A DNA stretch of 64,000 nucleotides from Micrasema longulum (GCA_022494885.1 JAGVSM010003544.1:186001-250000); one strand, 5' to 3'. Shown: positions 1-11,287, numbered from the stretch's first letter. The notes: generated by a model from the letters alone, not told the origin. Translations and numbers: made by a program.

Positions 1-1158
1 GTTTTCCCGTAAGGGTAGGCAGAGAGGATAGAACGCCACAACACTCTATCTTTGCATACAGATCTCGCTTCCTCTACATTCATACATCTTCTCATGCACG
101 CGCGCCGATTATTCCGACTTTTGACATGTCCATCTTTAAGTATTTGTTGGATTTGGTCATGCCATGTCTTTCTCGGTCTTCCTCTATTTCTGCATCCATC
201 AACATTCGCATTGTAAATATTCTTAGCCGTTCTCTCGCTGTCTATTCGTTCTACATGTCCAAACCAGCGCAGAGCTCCTTTCTTGATTTTGTCGATAATG
301 CTTGTCTCAGCCTTACATAATGTACGGATCTCATCATTTGTGCATCTATCGTACATAGGTTTACAACACATTCGCCTAAGAGATCGCATTTCGACAGCAT
401 TCAGCCTACTTTCATCCCTGTTTTTCCAAGTCCATACTTCGCTCCCATACATTAGGGACGGGACCAGGACTCCGTTGTGAACTGCTAATTTTGCCTCTTG
501 TGAGAAGCATTTATTTGCCAAGGTCGATTTAAGTGCACCGTTCACTCTATTCCCGGCACTCATCCTCCTTTCAATATCTTTCTCAGTCATTCCATCCCTA
601 GAGAACATACTTCCCAGATACACAAATTCCTATACTTGTTTTAGTATAACTCCACTCCATTCACAGTGATTTCACATTTAGTCATACTTTCATTTCTTTC
701 AAAAACCATCACATTCGATTTATCGACATTCATCAGCAAATCGCTTCTCTTGCATACATCGTAGACCTTTGTTACCAAGAATTGCAGTTCCTCTTTGTTG
801 TAAGCAAGGAGTACCGCATCGTCAGCATACAAAAGACAATTGACATTTAAACCACCCATTTTCGCTCCCATTTTTAAGCCTTTCAGTTCTTTCATGCAGT
901 TATCGATATACACGTTGAACAGCCATGGTGACATAACACATCCCTGCTTCACTATGAATGTCAAACCACGATGTGTATGATCCGTTTACCCTAACACATG
1001 CTGAGCTGTCTTTATACAGAGAAGCAATAGCACGTGTTAGATTTCCGCTTACTCCGTACTCCGATAACACCTTCCATAATTTTTCTCTGTCAACTCTATC
1101 AAATGCTTTTTGCAGATCGACAAATGCGCAGAAAAGCTTTTGGTTTTTGACAAGGTTT
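1..1158 (-). mobile_element. L-A LINE, 3' part of ORF2 (RT core to C-terminus), running off the left edge
   Basis: Read on the minus strand this is the second half of a non-LTR retrotransposon ORF2. It includes the RT block QGCVMSPWLFN, the catalytic LLYADDAVLLA and a C-terminal region ending WRSILSAYP. It aligns motif by motif with the longer copy at 20640-23275. The best open stretch is 641-964 (107 codons). Reading frames break near 640 and near 955, where the AFDRVD-containing part continues in another frame up to about 1150. The 5' part is missing and the junction with L-B at about 1158 is abrupt. The clade is uncertain; the YADDAVLLA and late RGRPRKTW-type motifs fit RTE-like or related LINEs. 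It is non-functional. The 3' tail lies outside the window. Confidence 0.9.
641..964 (-). pseudogene. Reverse transcriptase fragment of L-A (palm, YADD)
   Basis: This 107-codon open stretch carries the RT palm motifs QGCVMSPWLFN (block 4) and YADDAVLLA (block 5, two catalytic Asp), followed by LLMNVDKSNVMVF (block 6). The initiating Met is an artefact, because the protein homology continues upstream in a shifted frame through AFDRVD-like sequence at 1075-1135. It is about one ninth of a normal LINE ORF2, so it is a relic and not an independent gene. Confidence 0.85.
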
Positions 1159-1317
1159 TAGCAAAGGTTTTTTAAAAGATCAATTAATGATAAAACTTCC
1201 CGGATAAAATTTAAAGAAGCAATAACAGTTACTGGTTTTAAATCTGAATCTAAAAATAATATTCAAAATTACCGTCCCATTTCAATTCTTTCAGATTTTT
1301 CAAAATAATTTGAGCTT

Positions 1318-1989
1318 ATGGTTTATGATAAAATTTATCCAAAAATTCTTAAAAATATACAAAATTTTCAGCATGGTTTTCTGAAGAGGCGCTCTGTATT
1401 AACCAATATGGTAAATTTCACCGAATACGTCACATCTAATATGGATGACAGAACGCAAGTTGATGTCATATACACAGATTATTCTAAAGCGCTTGATAAG
1501 GTGGATCACCGAATTCTTATGCGTAAATTAGAATATCTGAGAATACATGGTGACTTATACAAATGGTTTATCTCTATCTAAATAATAGACTTCAGTCAAT
1601 TATGATTGAAGGATATAAATTTGATTTCATCTCCATTCCGTCTGGTGTACCACAGGGATCATACCTTGGGCCACTTTTATTTAATGCCTATATTTATGAT
1701 ATTCAATTATGTTTCGAAAATGCCCATTACCTTTATTATGCTGACGATAATAAAATTTACCTTAAAGTCAAGTGTAGAGATGATTGTGCAAAATTACAAC
1801 AAGATTGCATTATCGAATTACTTTGTTGAAAACAAACTTCATATCAATGTTTCTAAATGTTACAAAATATCTTTCACTCGTAATAAAAATAAAATCAAAT
1901 ATGACTACACGATAAATGGAAATACAATTAGAGAAGCAAACAAAATACGTGACTTGAGAATTATTTTAGATTTAAAATTAAATTCATAG
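1318..1989 (+). pseudogene. Reverse transcriptase of L-B, three overlapping frames
   Basis: Three open stretches (1318-1581, 1563-1829, 1606-1989) together cover RT fingers and palm. The first holds the first catalytic Asp region DYSKALDKVDH, the second holds SGVPQGSYLGPLLF and YADDNK, and the third continues with VENKLHINVSKC. The frame steps at about 1570 and 1820 are best explained by single-base indels. No start codon decides an N-terminus, because homology extends upstream across an in-frame stop near 1309. Confidence 0.85.
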
Positions 1990-2023
1990 TCATATAGAAA
2001 CTATAAATGACAAGGCATACAAA

Positions 2024-2404
2024 ATGACTGGATCTATCATGTGGCTGTGTAAATATTTTAAAAACTTTGGTCCATTTATAACGCTTTACATAACATACGT
2101 ACGCCCCCATCTTGAATATTGCACTACTATCTGGTCTCCTGTTTATAAATTTAATATTAACAGAATCGAAAGTGTTCAAAAAAAATTCCTGAAAAAACTA
2201 GAATACAAATTTCATTTGCATTTTCCAAATTATTTAGCTTCATTAAAATTTTGTGACCTCGATTCATTAGCACACAGAAAAGATATGTTTGATCAGATCC
2301 TGGGAAACATTCTACGATCCCTCGTATATGTGAAACATTTAACAAAATTTTTAATAGACTTGATATATTTAACACTCCATACAATATGTACAGAAGAGAA
2401 TTAA
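2024..2404 (+). pseudogene. C-terminal part of L-B ORF2 (post-RT thumb region)
   Basis: A 126-codon open stretch containing YVRPHLEYCTTIWSP and NINRIESVQKKFLKKL. These are the conserved segments after the RT domain in CR1/Jockey-type LINEs. It follows the RT frames of L-B directly after one frame change and stops. The region after residue 70 no longer matches the family well, so it is decayed. The ATG is not a real start. Confidence 0.75.
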
Positions 2405-2770
2405 TAGGCTTGATTTATGCTCTTCATTCATAATTCATAAAATCATAAAATCAAATGTTATTTTCCACTCTTGCTTTCCTCTAATCATCCTTAACCACTT
2501 CTTATCAATTTCTTTCTTTTTCTTTCCACTATCACCTTGTTTTGTCCATATTTATCTTATTTTAATATATGGTATATTTATTCTTTTAATAGCTTAAATT
2601 TTAAGCCGTCGTTGCTTTATTACAGTATTATTAAGTGAATATATATAATTGGATGGCACGCCCTACTATGTATATATTTTATAAAGTTTTTTTTAAAAAT
2701 ATTAATTTAACCTGTACCAACATTATCTGTTTGTATTTGAAATAAATAAAATAAAAAATAAAATAAAGAA

Positions 2771-3052
2771 AAAATATTTTTTTTGTCGTTTTATGAAGTT
2801 TAAAATACGAACTTTTCAGAGATATATAATACTTTATATGTATTCTTCCAAAGTTTAATAAGAAATTTGCTTTTAAAGTGACGGAGTGAACATATTTAAA
2901 ACCGTATCAGTAAAAATACAGTTTGTGGCATTGAAAAAAAAAATTAACTCAGTTTAAAATTCTTAAACTTTTTTTTACCCAACAATGTTTTGAGTATGTA
3001 TTAATGCTTGCAGACTGGCTGGATTTCCTGCCTAGGGAGTAATTCATATTTT
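2771..3052. other. AT-rich spacer, no gene seen
   Basis: AT-rich sequence between the tail of L-B and the fold-back element. No open frame of useful length, RNA motif or repeat is visible. Confidence 0.6.
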
Positions 3053-3267
3053 AATTTGTTGCAACAGAGAGGGAAAACATTTTTGCGAAGTAAATATGGA
3101 AGTCTAGGCATTTACAGGGCTTAGGACCTGTCGTTGGCTGGTTTAAGTGGCCACTTCGCATACTGTGCACCACTTAAACCAGACAATGACAAGTTGTAAG
3201 CCCTGTAAATGCCTAGACTTCAATATTCCCTTCTCAAAAGTGTTTTCCTTTTCTGTTGCAATAAATT
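3053..3267. mobile_element. Fold-back/MITE-like element, copy 1
   Basis: Two arms of about 97 bp (3053-3150 and 3170-3267) are near-perfect reverse complements. Both contain the phrase taggcatttacagggctta and end at GTTGCAACAG / CTGTTGCAA. Only about 20 bp separates the arms, so the element is nearly one long hairpin. It has no coding capacity. A second, longer member lies at 39469-39770 and shares the arm sequence. This is a non-autonomous inverted-repeat element; the superfamily cannot be set because no clean target-site duplication is visible. Confidence 0.85.
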
Positions 3268-4084
3268 GAAACATTTTTTTATAGTTTGACTCTTAAACTA
3301 TTGAAAAATATCTTAAAATTTGTCAGTAGCAACATTGGTAAAAATAACTATCGATATTTCGTTGTTCTATAATTTTCCATAATGCAGCGTGGCGGCTTGG
3401 TGAAGGGACGAGTGGTGGGGAGGGGAGGAGGAAAGGAGACACAAACACCGAGAACGAGTGGCCGAGAAACGAACTTCAGTCCATTTATCACGCGAGAAGC
3501 TCGCGCAATCAGGTGTGGCTTGTTAGAAGATTCACTTTACGCTGAAATAGTTGCACTAGAAAATAGCAAGGTTGAATATGGACGGTAGTGAATAGGGCGG
3601 GGGAGTCGGATTTGGGGGGGAATGGAGAGAGCTCTTTCCTTCGTTCATAAAGTTTCCGGCTGGTGGTGAATAAATAAAATACAATATTTTTCTGTGTCCG
3701 AAACAAAAAAGTATGAATCAGGATTTGCGCCAGGTAACCACATTCTACAAGAAACTATGCTACTGCCTGAGAAGAGTATTTATCAAACGCGACGCTGACG
3801 CCGACGCGCGACGCGCGACGCACAAATTCATGAGAACTTGAAATTGATTCAAACCTTCCCATTATTTTAACTTTCAATAAAACCAGTGTGATATGGCCTT
3901 GCTTTACGTAGATTTTGATTGTTATTACTGAATTCGATTTCAAACAATTAAAACATTATTGGTATATTTTTTCTTTATATGTATAACTCTATAATATCAA
4001 CATATTCAATAGAAAATAAAGATTTTCAATGCTAAAGATATATAAAAATAGAAATAAACGTATTTGTTCATAAATTACCTTAAA
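3268..4084. other. Non-repeat stretch with a GC-rich pocket
   Basis: Mostly AT-rich. From 3383 to 3640 it becomes G-rich (gggacgagtggtgggg and similar) and holds a 68-codon frame rich in Gly and Arg (3382-3588) with no recognisable domain, more likely chance than a gene. At 3787-3822 there is a dense run of gacgc/gcgac units. Promoter, enhancer or old unique DNA are all possible; nothing decides it. Confidence 0.4.
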
Positions 4085-4290
4085 TCAAAACTATTACTCA
4101 ATGGGAAAAGGGAAAAAGAGGAAAAAGAAAAAGAAGAGAGATAAAGGAAGATAAACGAGATGTTTTTTTAGACGTGATTTAAACACAGATAATGTAGTAA
4201 CATCTTTGATGGTGGATGGGAGATGATTCCACAGTCGAGCCGCATGGACACTATATGAGTTAGAGAAGAAAGAGGAATTGTGGATGGGTA

Positions 4291-4713
4291 TTAAGAGAGT
4301 GCCTTGAGAATAAGAACGAAGAGGTAAACCATGGATAAATGCTGTAATTTTTCACAGAGGTAAATAGGAGCGTTAGGACTATAAAGTACATTAAACAGAA
4401 GTGAGAGGGAGTGATAGTCTCTCCGCTGTCTAATTTTGAGCCATTCCAGTTGCCTACGATAATCAGAAATGTGGTCATATTTCCTTAGACCAAAAATGTA
4501 CCTTATGCATGTATTCTGAAGTCGTTCAAGTTTATCGAGTTGCTCACAGCTTAAATCAGTCATGGAAACATCAGCGTAATCTAGAATGAGTAGAAGTAAT
4601 GCTTGTACAAGGGTGCATTTAGTATTAATGGGTAAGAATTTTTGCAACCTTCTAAATAAGTGTAGACTGAAAAATAATTTGCGACTTAATTCATAGTATG
4701 AGCTCGCCAGCAT
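4291..4713 (-). pseudogene. C-terminal region of L-C ORF2
   Basis: A 140-codon frame homologous to the conserved region after the RT domain in CR1-like LINEs: KLFFSLHLFRRLQKFLPI, ALLLLILDYADV, LERLQNTCIRYIFGLRKYD and QLEWLKIRQRRDYHSL. The last 25 residues drift, because the normal ORF continues in a different frame toward 4100. It has no start of its own. Confidence 0.8.
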
Positions 4714-4854
4714 AGATGTTCATCCATTTGTACTTCTAGATTTGTTTACGGATTTTTTCTATTGAATATTGGTACCATTGACATTAAAAGGATAAAGTAA
4801 AGATACGTCTAGCTTACTAAGCAATCTTTGACTACCTGCAAACATAATTTGTGT

Positions 4855-5283
4855 TTAAGATGGGTTTATTAGTAAACCATACTCTTTTGTCCATATTGAC
4901 ACGCAATTTAGTGTATTTAAAATCGATTCTATTGCTTCGCTAGTGCTTTCAGGTCTGAAATAAAGATATACTTGTAAATCATCTACATAGAGATGATATG
5001 AACAATTGAGACATTCTCCTATCGGATTGATAAACAGCGAAAATAGTAATGATGATAAAACTCCACCTCGAGGTACTCCAGAGGCAATATCAACCCATTC
5101 CGATTGATGGTCTGGTGTTTTGATGCACTGTTGTCTAGCTCGTAAATACGACCCGAACCATTTTATAACCGGTTGTGTCATATTTAGTGTTTTGAGCCTA
5201 GCCAACAAAAGATCGAAATCTACAGAGTTGAAAGCGCTGCTGAAGTCGAGTAATGTTATTAAGGTAAGTATTTTGTTATTCAT
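4855..5283 (-). pseudogene. Reverse transcriptase palm of L-C
   Basis: A 142-codon frame with the catalytic Asp of LLDFSSAFNSVD, the SGVPRGG block and YVDDLQVY, ending shortly after EYGLLINPS. It covers RT blocks 3 to 6. The continuation is found in another frame at 4291-4713. The Met at its start is internal to the original polyprotein. Confidence 0.85.
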
Positions 5284-5979
5284 TGTGTATTTAATTTTAC
5301 TTGTAACCTTGATTTAAGCGGTAGTTGTACAATGACCCGCACGAAAACCTGATTGATTGGGATCAAGAAGATTATTTGACAATAGATAATTATTGAGCTA
5401 ATTATATACAACTCGTTCAATGACTTTGGAAAAAATTGAAAGAATGGATATAGATCTGTAATCTTTGACAGAAACTGGTATAAAATTTTGGAAATTGGTA
5501 TAATGAATGCTTTTTTCCAAGCTCAAGAAAAATCTCCAGTAAATACTGGAGAATAAAGAAAAGTTTATAATGTGACAAATAACTGGAAAGATAACAGGGA
5601 AAAAAAAGTGAATCAATTTCATACTCAGCTGATCACTGTCCATAGATTTGTTTTTATAGAAAGTAAAATACGTTCATTATCAGTTTTTTTGAACGGAAGA
5701 AAATAAAAACGGTGGATAATTGTAAGAAGGCGCCATACTTAAACGTCGGAGAGTGTTGGATTTAGAGCTGACATCCAGTATTAGTAGAGGTTATTCCAAC
5801 TTTAAAATCCTTTCCTACCCAAGGTATAAAAAAACTTCGATTAAAAAGGGTTTTTCGTAATTGAGGATTGGTTAAGATTCATAAGACGAAATGTATTTTT
5901 AATATTTTTGTTATTTTTTTTAATGCTGGTTTTACAGCAATGGGACTTTTGGGTCACTTCAGACAACTTTTTTTTCTTC

Positions 5980-6252
5980 TTATGGTTCCTCTCCCCGATG
6001 GAGGTTAGGAATCATCGTTGCGATTCTTACTTTATTGGCAACTGCCCTGAACAAAGACTGAGTGCTGCAATGGAACCAGTCGCGCAAGTTCTTAAGCCAA
6101 GAAATGCGCTTTCTACCTGCACGGCTTTTTCCTTCAATCCTTTCCTGTAGATTGAATTGTTCAATTTTATATTTTTCACCTCTCATCACATGCACAAAGT
6201 ACTCAAATTTTCTTTTCTTTATAGTCTTTAGTACCTCTTTATCTTTTTCCAT
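5980..6252 (-). pseudogene. C-terminus of L-D ORF (RTE C-terminal motif)
   Basis: A 90-codon frame: EVLKTIKKRKFEYFVHVMRG, IEGKSRAGRKRISWLKNLRD, LFRAVANKVRIATMIPNLHRG. In RTE-type LINEs this ends the ORF (usual form GHVMR...GKRGPGRRR.SWL.NLR). The stop lies close to the A/G-rich 3' end, as expected for the very short RTE 3' UTR. Confidence 0.85.
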
Positions 6253-6572
6253 CCATCGGAGAACATCATCGTTTCGGACTATCTACCCAGGAGATTTATT
6301 ACATCCTCCTGTTGCACCACATTTTAAGGGCTTTGATCTTTTTTGAAGTGTTTTTTGTGAGTATCCACGTTTCAACATCGTAAAAAAGTACTGAGATGAC
6401 GTTACATCGAGCAATGCGCATTTGGAGGTCCAAATTAAAGTCTCCACTGCAAAGAAGGTCACGCATCCTGAAAAAGCAGTCTCACGCTATTTTTATTCTG
6501 ACTTTGATTTCTTGCGATTGATCCCATTTATCATTCAACTAGCATCCTTAATATTTATATTGATGAACTTGC

Positions 6573-7106
6573 TCAATAACCTGCGCTCCAAGTTTTAAAG
6601 TAATTGGGAAAGTTTGTGGCTTTTTCCGAATAACTACATTTAGTCTTGGAAATATTCATCTCTAGCCCTTTATTCAAACTTGCCGTGTGAACTTTGTCCA
6701 ATGATAGCTGCAGGCTTTTCATACTATCTGCTAGAAGGACAGTATCATCCGCGTATCGGATATTGTTTATAATTTGTCCATTTATGCTAATGCCGTTTGT
6801 TAGTTCATTTAGCGCATTTCTAAAAGTGACTTCCGAGTACATATTAAAACGGATAGGAGACAAAATGCATCCTTGCCGGACTCCTCGACATATGTCTATA
6901 TCCGATGTCAATTCATCATCCACTTTCACTGCAGCTTTTTGATGCCAGTAGAGGTTACCAATTATCCTTTTATCTCTAGAATCAAGGTTGTTTATTTTTA
7001 AAATTTCTAGAAGTTCTTGGTGACGTACTTTATCAAAAGCTTTGACATAGTCTATGAAACATGCATATACATTACCGTTTATATTGCGGCATCTTTTAAC
7101 AAGCAA
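6573..7106 (-). pseudogene. Reverse transcriptase palm of L-D
   Basis: A 177-codon frame with the first catalytic Asp block ACFIDYVKAFDKVRH, RGVRQGCILSPIRFNMYSE, GISINGQIINNIRYADDTV (YADD intact) and LNKGLEMNISKTKC. The blocks are in RTE order and spacing. The frame degenerates after KTKC. Upstream, fingers sequence continues in 7079-7282. There is no genuine start codon here. Confidence 0.88.
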
Positions 7107-7538
7107 TTGAATACAACAAAGAGCTTTTCTTGTATCATATCCATTCCTAAAACCAAATTGTGTTTCACTAAAATTTTCCTCACACTTTTATATATTCTTC
7201 CGTGAATGATTTTCAGATTTTTTTTTAGAATACGGCTCATAAGACTTATTGTTCTATATTCACTAAACTTTTTTGCGTTCACCTTTTTTGGTAAGGTAAT
7301 AAATGTCAGTTTAAGCCATTTTTTTGGTTTTACTCTGGTAGATTTAATAACTTATCAAATATATCGATATCATTGTTATTTACGAGCCTAATTAACTCTG
7401 CAAATACTTCATCAGGTCTAGGTGTTTTACCTTTTTTCATTTGGTTAATCGCATTTATCACTTCCGATTTTAGTATTTTCGGTCCGGTTTTTCCATTAAG
7501 TATGTCAAATTGTTATGGTCTTTGATCATCAAACGTAT

Positions 7539-7889
7539 TTAATTTAATGTCTTTAATTTTTCATTGATATCTAATATTATCTTATCATTTTTATCCATTA
7601 ATATCGAAATAATTTTATTTTTGTGAATACCAACTGCTTCTTTGATTTTTTTGTGCAAATTAAATGCGTCATGTTTTTTATGCAAATATTTTATTTCGTG
7701 GTACCTTTCTACCATCCAGTTTTCCTTAGCTTCTCGAGTCTTTTTTCTTAATCTGGTAGTATTTTTGTTTATACACATTTTCATCTTTATTTTCCAGATT
7801 CTACGTTCTTCCATCAGCTGTAGTATGGCATCTGTCATACACACTTTTTTCTTTGGTTCTTTTTCTCTTTTTAAATTTGTCTCAGTCAC
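7539..7889 (-). pseudogene. Basic linker of L-D between endonuclease and RT
   Basis: A 116-codon Lys/Arg-rich frame (EKEPKKKVCMTDAILQLME, RIWKIKMKMCINKN, LRKKTREAKENWMVER). This is the helical, charged segment that lies between endonuclease and RT in RTE ORFs (normally WMT.EIL.LM..RR). It has no enzymatic motif. Its place between the endonuclease piece upstream and RT downstream on the same strand supports the call. Confidence 0.7.
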
Positions 7890-8648
7890 TTTTGATAGTA
7901 TATTAATTACTTTTGTATTAGTTTCCTCTATTTCAGAAAAGTTAAAATTCAGTTGTGCAAAACCTTTCTGGAGTTCTTTTTTTACTTTGTTGCATAATAT
8001 ATCAGGATTTCTCAGTCACTTAATGTCAGTATTTACTTTATTTTTCTTCTTTTTGACACTCTTAAGTCTAACAATAATTTTTGCGACTACTGAATTATGG
8101 TATGATGTCACATCTGCACCAGAATATGTTTTAACTACCTTCATACAGTTCTTGAATTTCTCGTTTATCATCATATAGTCTATTTGAATTCTGACTATAT
8201 TATTGTTTGTATCATCGAGAGGGGGTGTCCAAGTTTAAAGTCTTCTAGGTGGTAATTTAAAATTAGTATTTAATACAACTTATTTATTTTCTTGACAATA
8301 TTCTACACGTCGGTCCCCTCTGTCACTACGATTCTTAAACCAAAATCCCCATTATTTTTTCCAATTGCTCTTTTTCCTATTTCAGCGTTAAAATCACCCA
8401 TAATTATCTAAATGTCATGTTTTTTGGTGAGTTTAAACATTTCAGATATCTGCTAATAGAACTCTTCTGCGACTTTGTCTTCTTTATCTGCAGTAGGAGC
8501 GTAGGCTTGAATTATATTTATATCAGTAGGACTAGCACTCACCTGTATAAACATGACTTTTTCTGACAATGGTATATTTTTTTTTAATGCATCGCTAACT
8601 TATTTATTAACAATTATGGCTACTCCATGTCTATGATGATTATCATTA

Positions 8649-8864
8649 TTACCGGAGTAAAACATTACTTCTGTGTTCACTAATTCCTAATATTTGGATT
8701 TTCAGTCTGTTAATTTCTTGTACAGTGTTTTGCAGTTTTCCTACCTCATATAAGCTTCTGACATTCCATGTTGCTATCTTCATTGTTGACCCGGAGGTTC
8801 TTTGCACTCTTGTCCCATTTAAGGGACGTCGGGAACTCGGGGTCATTTGTATTTTGTCAGCCAT
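8649..8864 (-). pseudogene. N-terminus of the L-D APE-type endonuclease
   Basis: A 71-codon frame beginning MADKIQMTPSSRRPLNGTR and reaching KIATWNVRSLYEVGKLQNT, the first conserved block of APE-like endonucleases (ATWNVR, with Asn in the active site), then LKIQILGISEHR. The ATG at 8864 may be the true ORF start, since a leader without this frame precedes it. The rest of the endonuclease, including GDFNAEIG near 8390, is in broken frames. Confidence 0.8.
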
Positions 8865-9190
8865 GATGATTTACACTTCTTACCGATGTCATTCGCATAT
8901 CGCAGTACTGCAGCCATTAAAGTCATTCTGACCATGCCTATAGTAGTACGGAAAAGAGCCTTGCCAATGTCATTCATCTTCAGCCTGTAGTCGGTACTGG
9001 TGGTTACTGCTGCTCTCCACCAGGGGTGTTTATCAACTTCCCAGTCTAGATATGTCATGTTCAGTGTAAACAGGGGCACCTCGTGTAGGATGTAGCTCTT
9101 CACCACGCATAACGGTCTTGGTAGCAAGAGAGCTTGTTATCTCTTTTCACCCTTGGTAAGTTGAGAACCAGTGTCCAGTCATCCTGAAAT

Positions 9191-10109
9191 AAAGGTGCTA
9201 CCGCTCTCTTCCCCTTACCCTTTCAGACAACTACTTATTAAAATAGAAATATTCAGAAATATTTTGATATTAATTTATGCAGTTATATTTATCATTGTAG
9301 CATCACGAATATTTCATTATTTAATTTTGTTTTTTACATTTATTCTTGAATTATTAAAACTTTCTACTGAATATGCTGTATAATTTTTCTGTAAATTTTT
9401 TTTTTATAAATCTTGGGTATAAGGAAATTTATGTTTTTTAAAAAAAAAATGTATTAAGCCAAATGTGTTAGTACTATAAGTTTTTGTAAAAGGCAGATTT
9501 GCCATTCATGTTAATAAAATAAAAATCACGGTATTTTTTGATCGAAAATTGTCTTCTGTGCATCATATCAATGAAATTTCGAGCAAAGCATTAAAAATGT
9601 TGGGTTTTGTTTTGAGAAACGCAAAAAATCAAGTACACAATTTCGATATAAATATTGTACCGTTTTCTTCTCAGGCCACTATACCCCTTTTTTCCCCAGG
9701 CAAACATCATTGGAAATAAACATATTATTCATATTTCTCCTCTTAATAGGATGACTCTTCAGATCTGATGTCGTGGATAACGACTTGGGATTTTGGGCCT
9801 GAATTTTAAAAGATATCACGCTGTCCTTATTTTTGTATGTTCAATTGACCATTTCACAAATTTTACGAGAGACATTTTTTTTGTTTTTCAAAGTCAAATT
9901 AGAAAAATCGGTAAGGGGGATTGGCTCTCAAAAAATGCTAAAAACACTTTTTGATAACGGAAAAACTAATACTTCTACATAGACGCGTAATAAGATAATA
10001 AACATATTGGCATTCATAACTTTATTTTGCTAAAAATGGTCTATTGAACATATGAGAACTAGAGCAGCAATCAGTCTTTTAGCGATGGCTCGAAGCGTCT
10101 CCAACATAT
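9191..10109. other. AT-rich stretch, no gene seen
   Basis: Low-complexity AT-rich DNA with poly-A and poly-T runs. No open frame over 70 codons with protein-like composition, no tRNA-like box and no clear repeat unit was seen. Confidence 0.5.
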
Positions 10110-10640
10110 TTATTTATTTTATTTATTTATTCATATTTTTCGCTTACAAACTATAATTAACAATAAAAATAATGTGACCTCACTGGGGTTTCCCGTGTCG
10201 AGGACACTTAATAATTTAGTTTTATGAAATTACATTTGAGAATAAACAAAGAAGACTAACTTAAAAAACAAAAATAATTAACAAATATTCAGACAGTTTT
10301 AAAAACAAGGTATTTATGTACATCTATATTATTTACATAACAAAACACACAATGAAAATAACAAAAAACCTAACATAAGCCATACAGTTGTTGAGCAGTT
10401 GATTCAGTATTGGTATGGGCGAATGAGACAATCCATTTTACTTCTACCTAGCTCCACTATCCATTTTTTTATAGCCTTTTTAAACATTTCTTATAACTAA
10501 TTGCTTTAATAGATAGTGGAAGTAGGTTATAGATTTTAATTGAATAATACTCAAAATCTCTTTGTCCGAAAGTGATATTAGTTTGTATTTGTTTAGGTTG
10601 TCTGTGTTGAGGATCTAGTGATTATATTATTTGTATGTGA
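10110..10640 (-). mobile_element. LINE 3' terminus with (aaat)n tail
   Basis: On the minus strand a short protein remnant reads FEYYSIKIYNLLPLSIKAIS and then KKCLKRL near 10555-10470. This is the last conserved block of CR1/Jockey-like ORF2. It is followed by a roughly 350-bp untranslated stretch ending in repeated aaataaat at 10110-10130. The remainder of the LINE is absent. The family cannot be matched to the other copies by eye. Confidence 0.6.
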
Positions 10641-10727
10641 TGTATTATGTGGGTTATGTCTTTCATTTGAGTAAGATATAGTATATAAACGCAAATGTAA
10701 AATTAACTTTTAGTCGCATAATAATAC

Positions 10728-10823
10728 TAGCATAATTACAGTAGCATAATTATAGTAGCATCATTATAGTAGCATCATTATAAAAGCATCATTACAGTTG
10801 CATCATTACAGTAGCATCATTAT
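10728..10823. repeat. 14-bp minisatellite, left part
   Basis: About seven direct copies of agtagcatcattat with a few substitutions (cataatta early, catcatta later). The array stops at 10823, where a LINE fragment begins, and resumes at 11288. Confidence 0.9.
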
Positions 10824-11287
10824 CTATATGACAACCGTCCGTCTTCGAAAGACGATGGTGATGAACACTGAATTTAAAGACTGGGAAAAACAGCTTTTTC
10901 GGTGACTGTATAGTCCTGTGCGGGACCAGCACAGTCGGCCACATTTCCATGTTGTGGGGGGGTTTCAATAGGTACCTGCCTTCCTCGCAGTCTTTTAAGC
11001 CTCAGATTTTCCAGCCAGAGGTCGTCGTGTGCTACTTTTCCCTCTTTTACGGCTCCTCTCTACACATCTCTATCCCTGGCGAGATCTTCTCAATGATCAG
11101 CGTCAATGCAAAAAGTATTCATGTCGTGTTTACAGACATCTTCAAATCGCAATTGCTGACCACCGTGGGATTGTTTAGCATCACAAAGCTCTCCATACAT
11201 GATATCTTTCGGTATTTGGCCATCCTCCATTAGACTCACATGACCGAGCCATCGCAGGTGTCTTTTTTTTAAGATCGCCATCGCCGA
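10824..11287 (-). mobile_element. LINE 3' end inserted in the minisatellite
   Basis: The minus-strand frame 11090-11281 reads KKRHLRWLGHVSLMEDGQIP, KDIMYGELCDAK and FEDVCKHDMNTFCID. This is a common LINE ORF2 C-terminus (usual RRLRWLGHV...DGRIPKD..YGEL). The remaining 265 bp toward 10824 is a 3' UTR that includes a small hairpin, cgtcttcgaaagacg. The LINE sits exactly between two parts of the same tandem array, so it inserted into the array. It is a 5'-truncated, dead copy. Confidence 0.85.

Larger units (their letters stand above)
1160..2770 (+). mobile_element. L-B LINE, 5'-truncated, RT to 3' end
   Basis: A CR1/Jockey-group LINE read on the plus strand. The blocks in order are NYRPISILSDFSK (1271-1306), QHGF (1369-1380), DYSKALDKVDH (1480-1512), SGVPQGSYLGPLLFN (1639-1685), YYADDNKIY (1735-1761), NKLHINVSKC (1833-1860) and the C-terminal YVRPHLEYCTTIWSP (2096-2140). 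Stops and at least three frame changes (near 1310, 1580, 1830 and 1990) inactivate it. The 3' UTR ends in an A-rich aaataaataaaat tail at about 2735-2770. The endonuclease and ORF1 are missing, which is the usual result of incomplete target-primed reverse transcription. L-K at 31735 has the same kind of RT but is clearly diverged. Confidence 0.9.
4085..5700 (-). mobile_element. L-C LINE, RT and C-terminus, 5'-truncated
   Basis: A CR1/Jockey-type LINE on the minus strand. Around 5410-5460 there is the RT entry block DYRSISILSIFSKVIERVV. At 4855-5283 come DFSSAFNSVDFDLLL, SGVPRGGVLSSLLFSLFIN and YVDDLQVYL. At 4291-4713 comes the C-terminal LPINTKCTLVQALL...LDYADV, LERLQNTCIRYIFGL and QLEWLKIRQRR. 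Frames break between these pieces. The 3' end lies at about 4085, after a C/T-rich stretch on the minus strand. The second RT Asp pair is intact (YVDD), but the GVPRGG block differs from the usual GVPQGS. It is a dead, 5'-truncated copy. Confidence 0.9.
5965..9190 (-). mobile_element. L-D, almost full-length RTE-type LINE
   Basis: On the minus strand the parts follow in normal order. A 5' leader is at about 9190-8865. The endonuclease start MKIATWNVRSLYEVGKL lies near 8780, GDFNAEIGKR near 8390 and TYSGADVTSYHNS near 8110. A basic linker occupies 7889-7539, RT entry motifs about 7280-7080, YVKAFDKVRHQELL to NNIRYADDTVLLADS 7106-6700, and the C-terminal KRKFEYFVHVMRGEKY to RKRISWLKNLR 6250-6040. 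The AG-rich 3' end aagaagaaaaaaa is at about 5970. The NNIRYADDTVLLA form is typical of the RTE clade. Length (3.2 kb) matches complete RTE elements. Multiple stops make it inactive, but it appears neither 5'-truncated nor interrupted. Confidence 0.88.

Noticed and set aside
7642..8178. 178-codon plus-strand Phe-rich ORF resembling a membrane protein
   Set aside because: Antisense of the Lys-rich linker and endonuclease end of L-D; hydrophobicity comes from complementing AAA/GAA codons.
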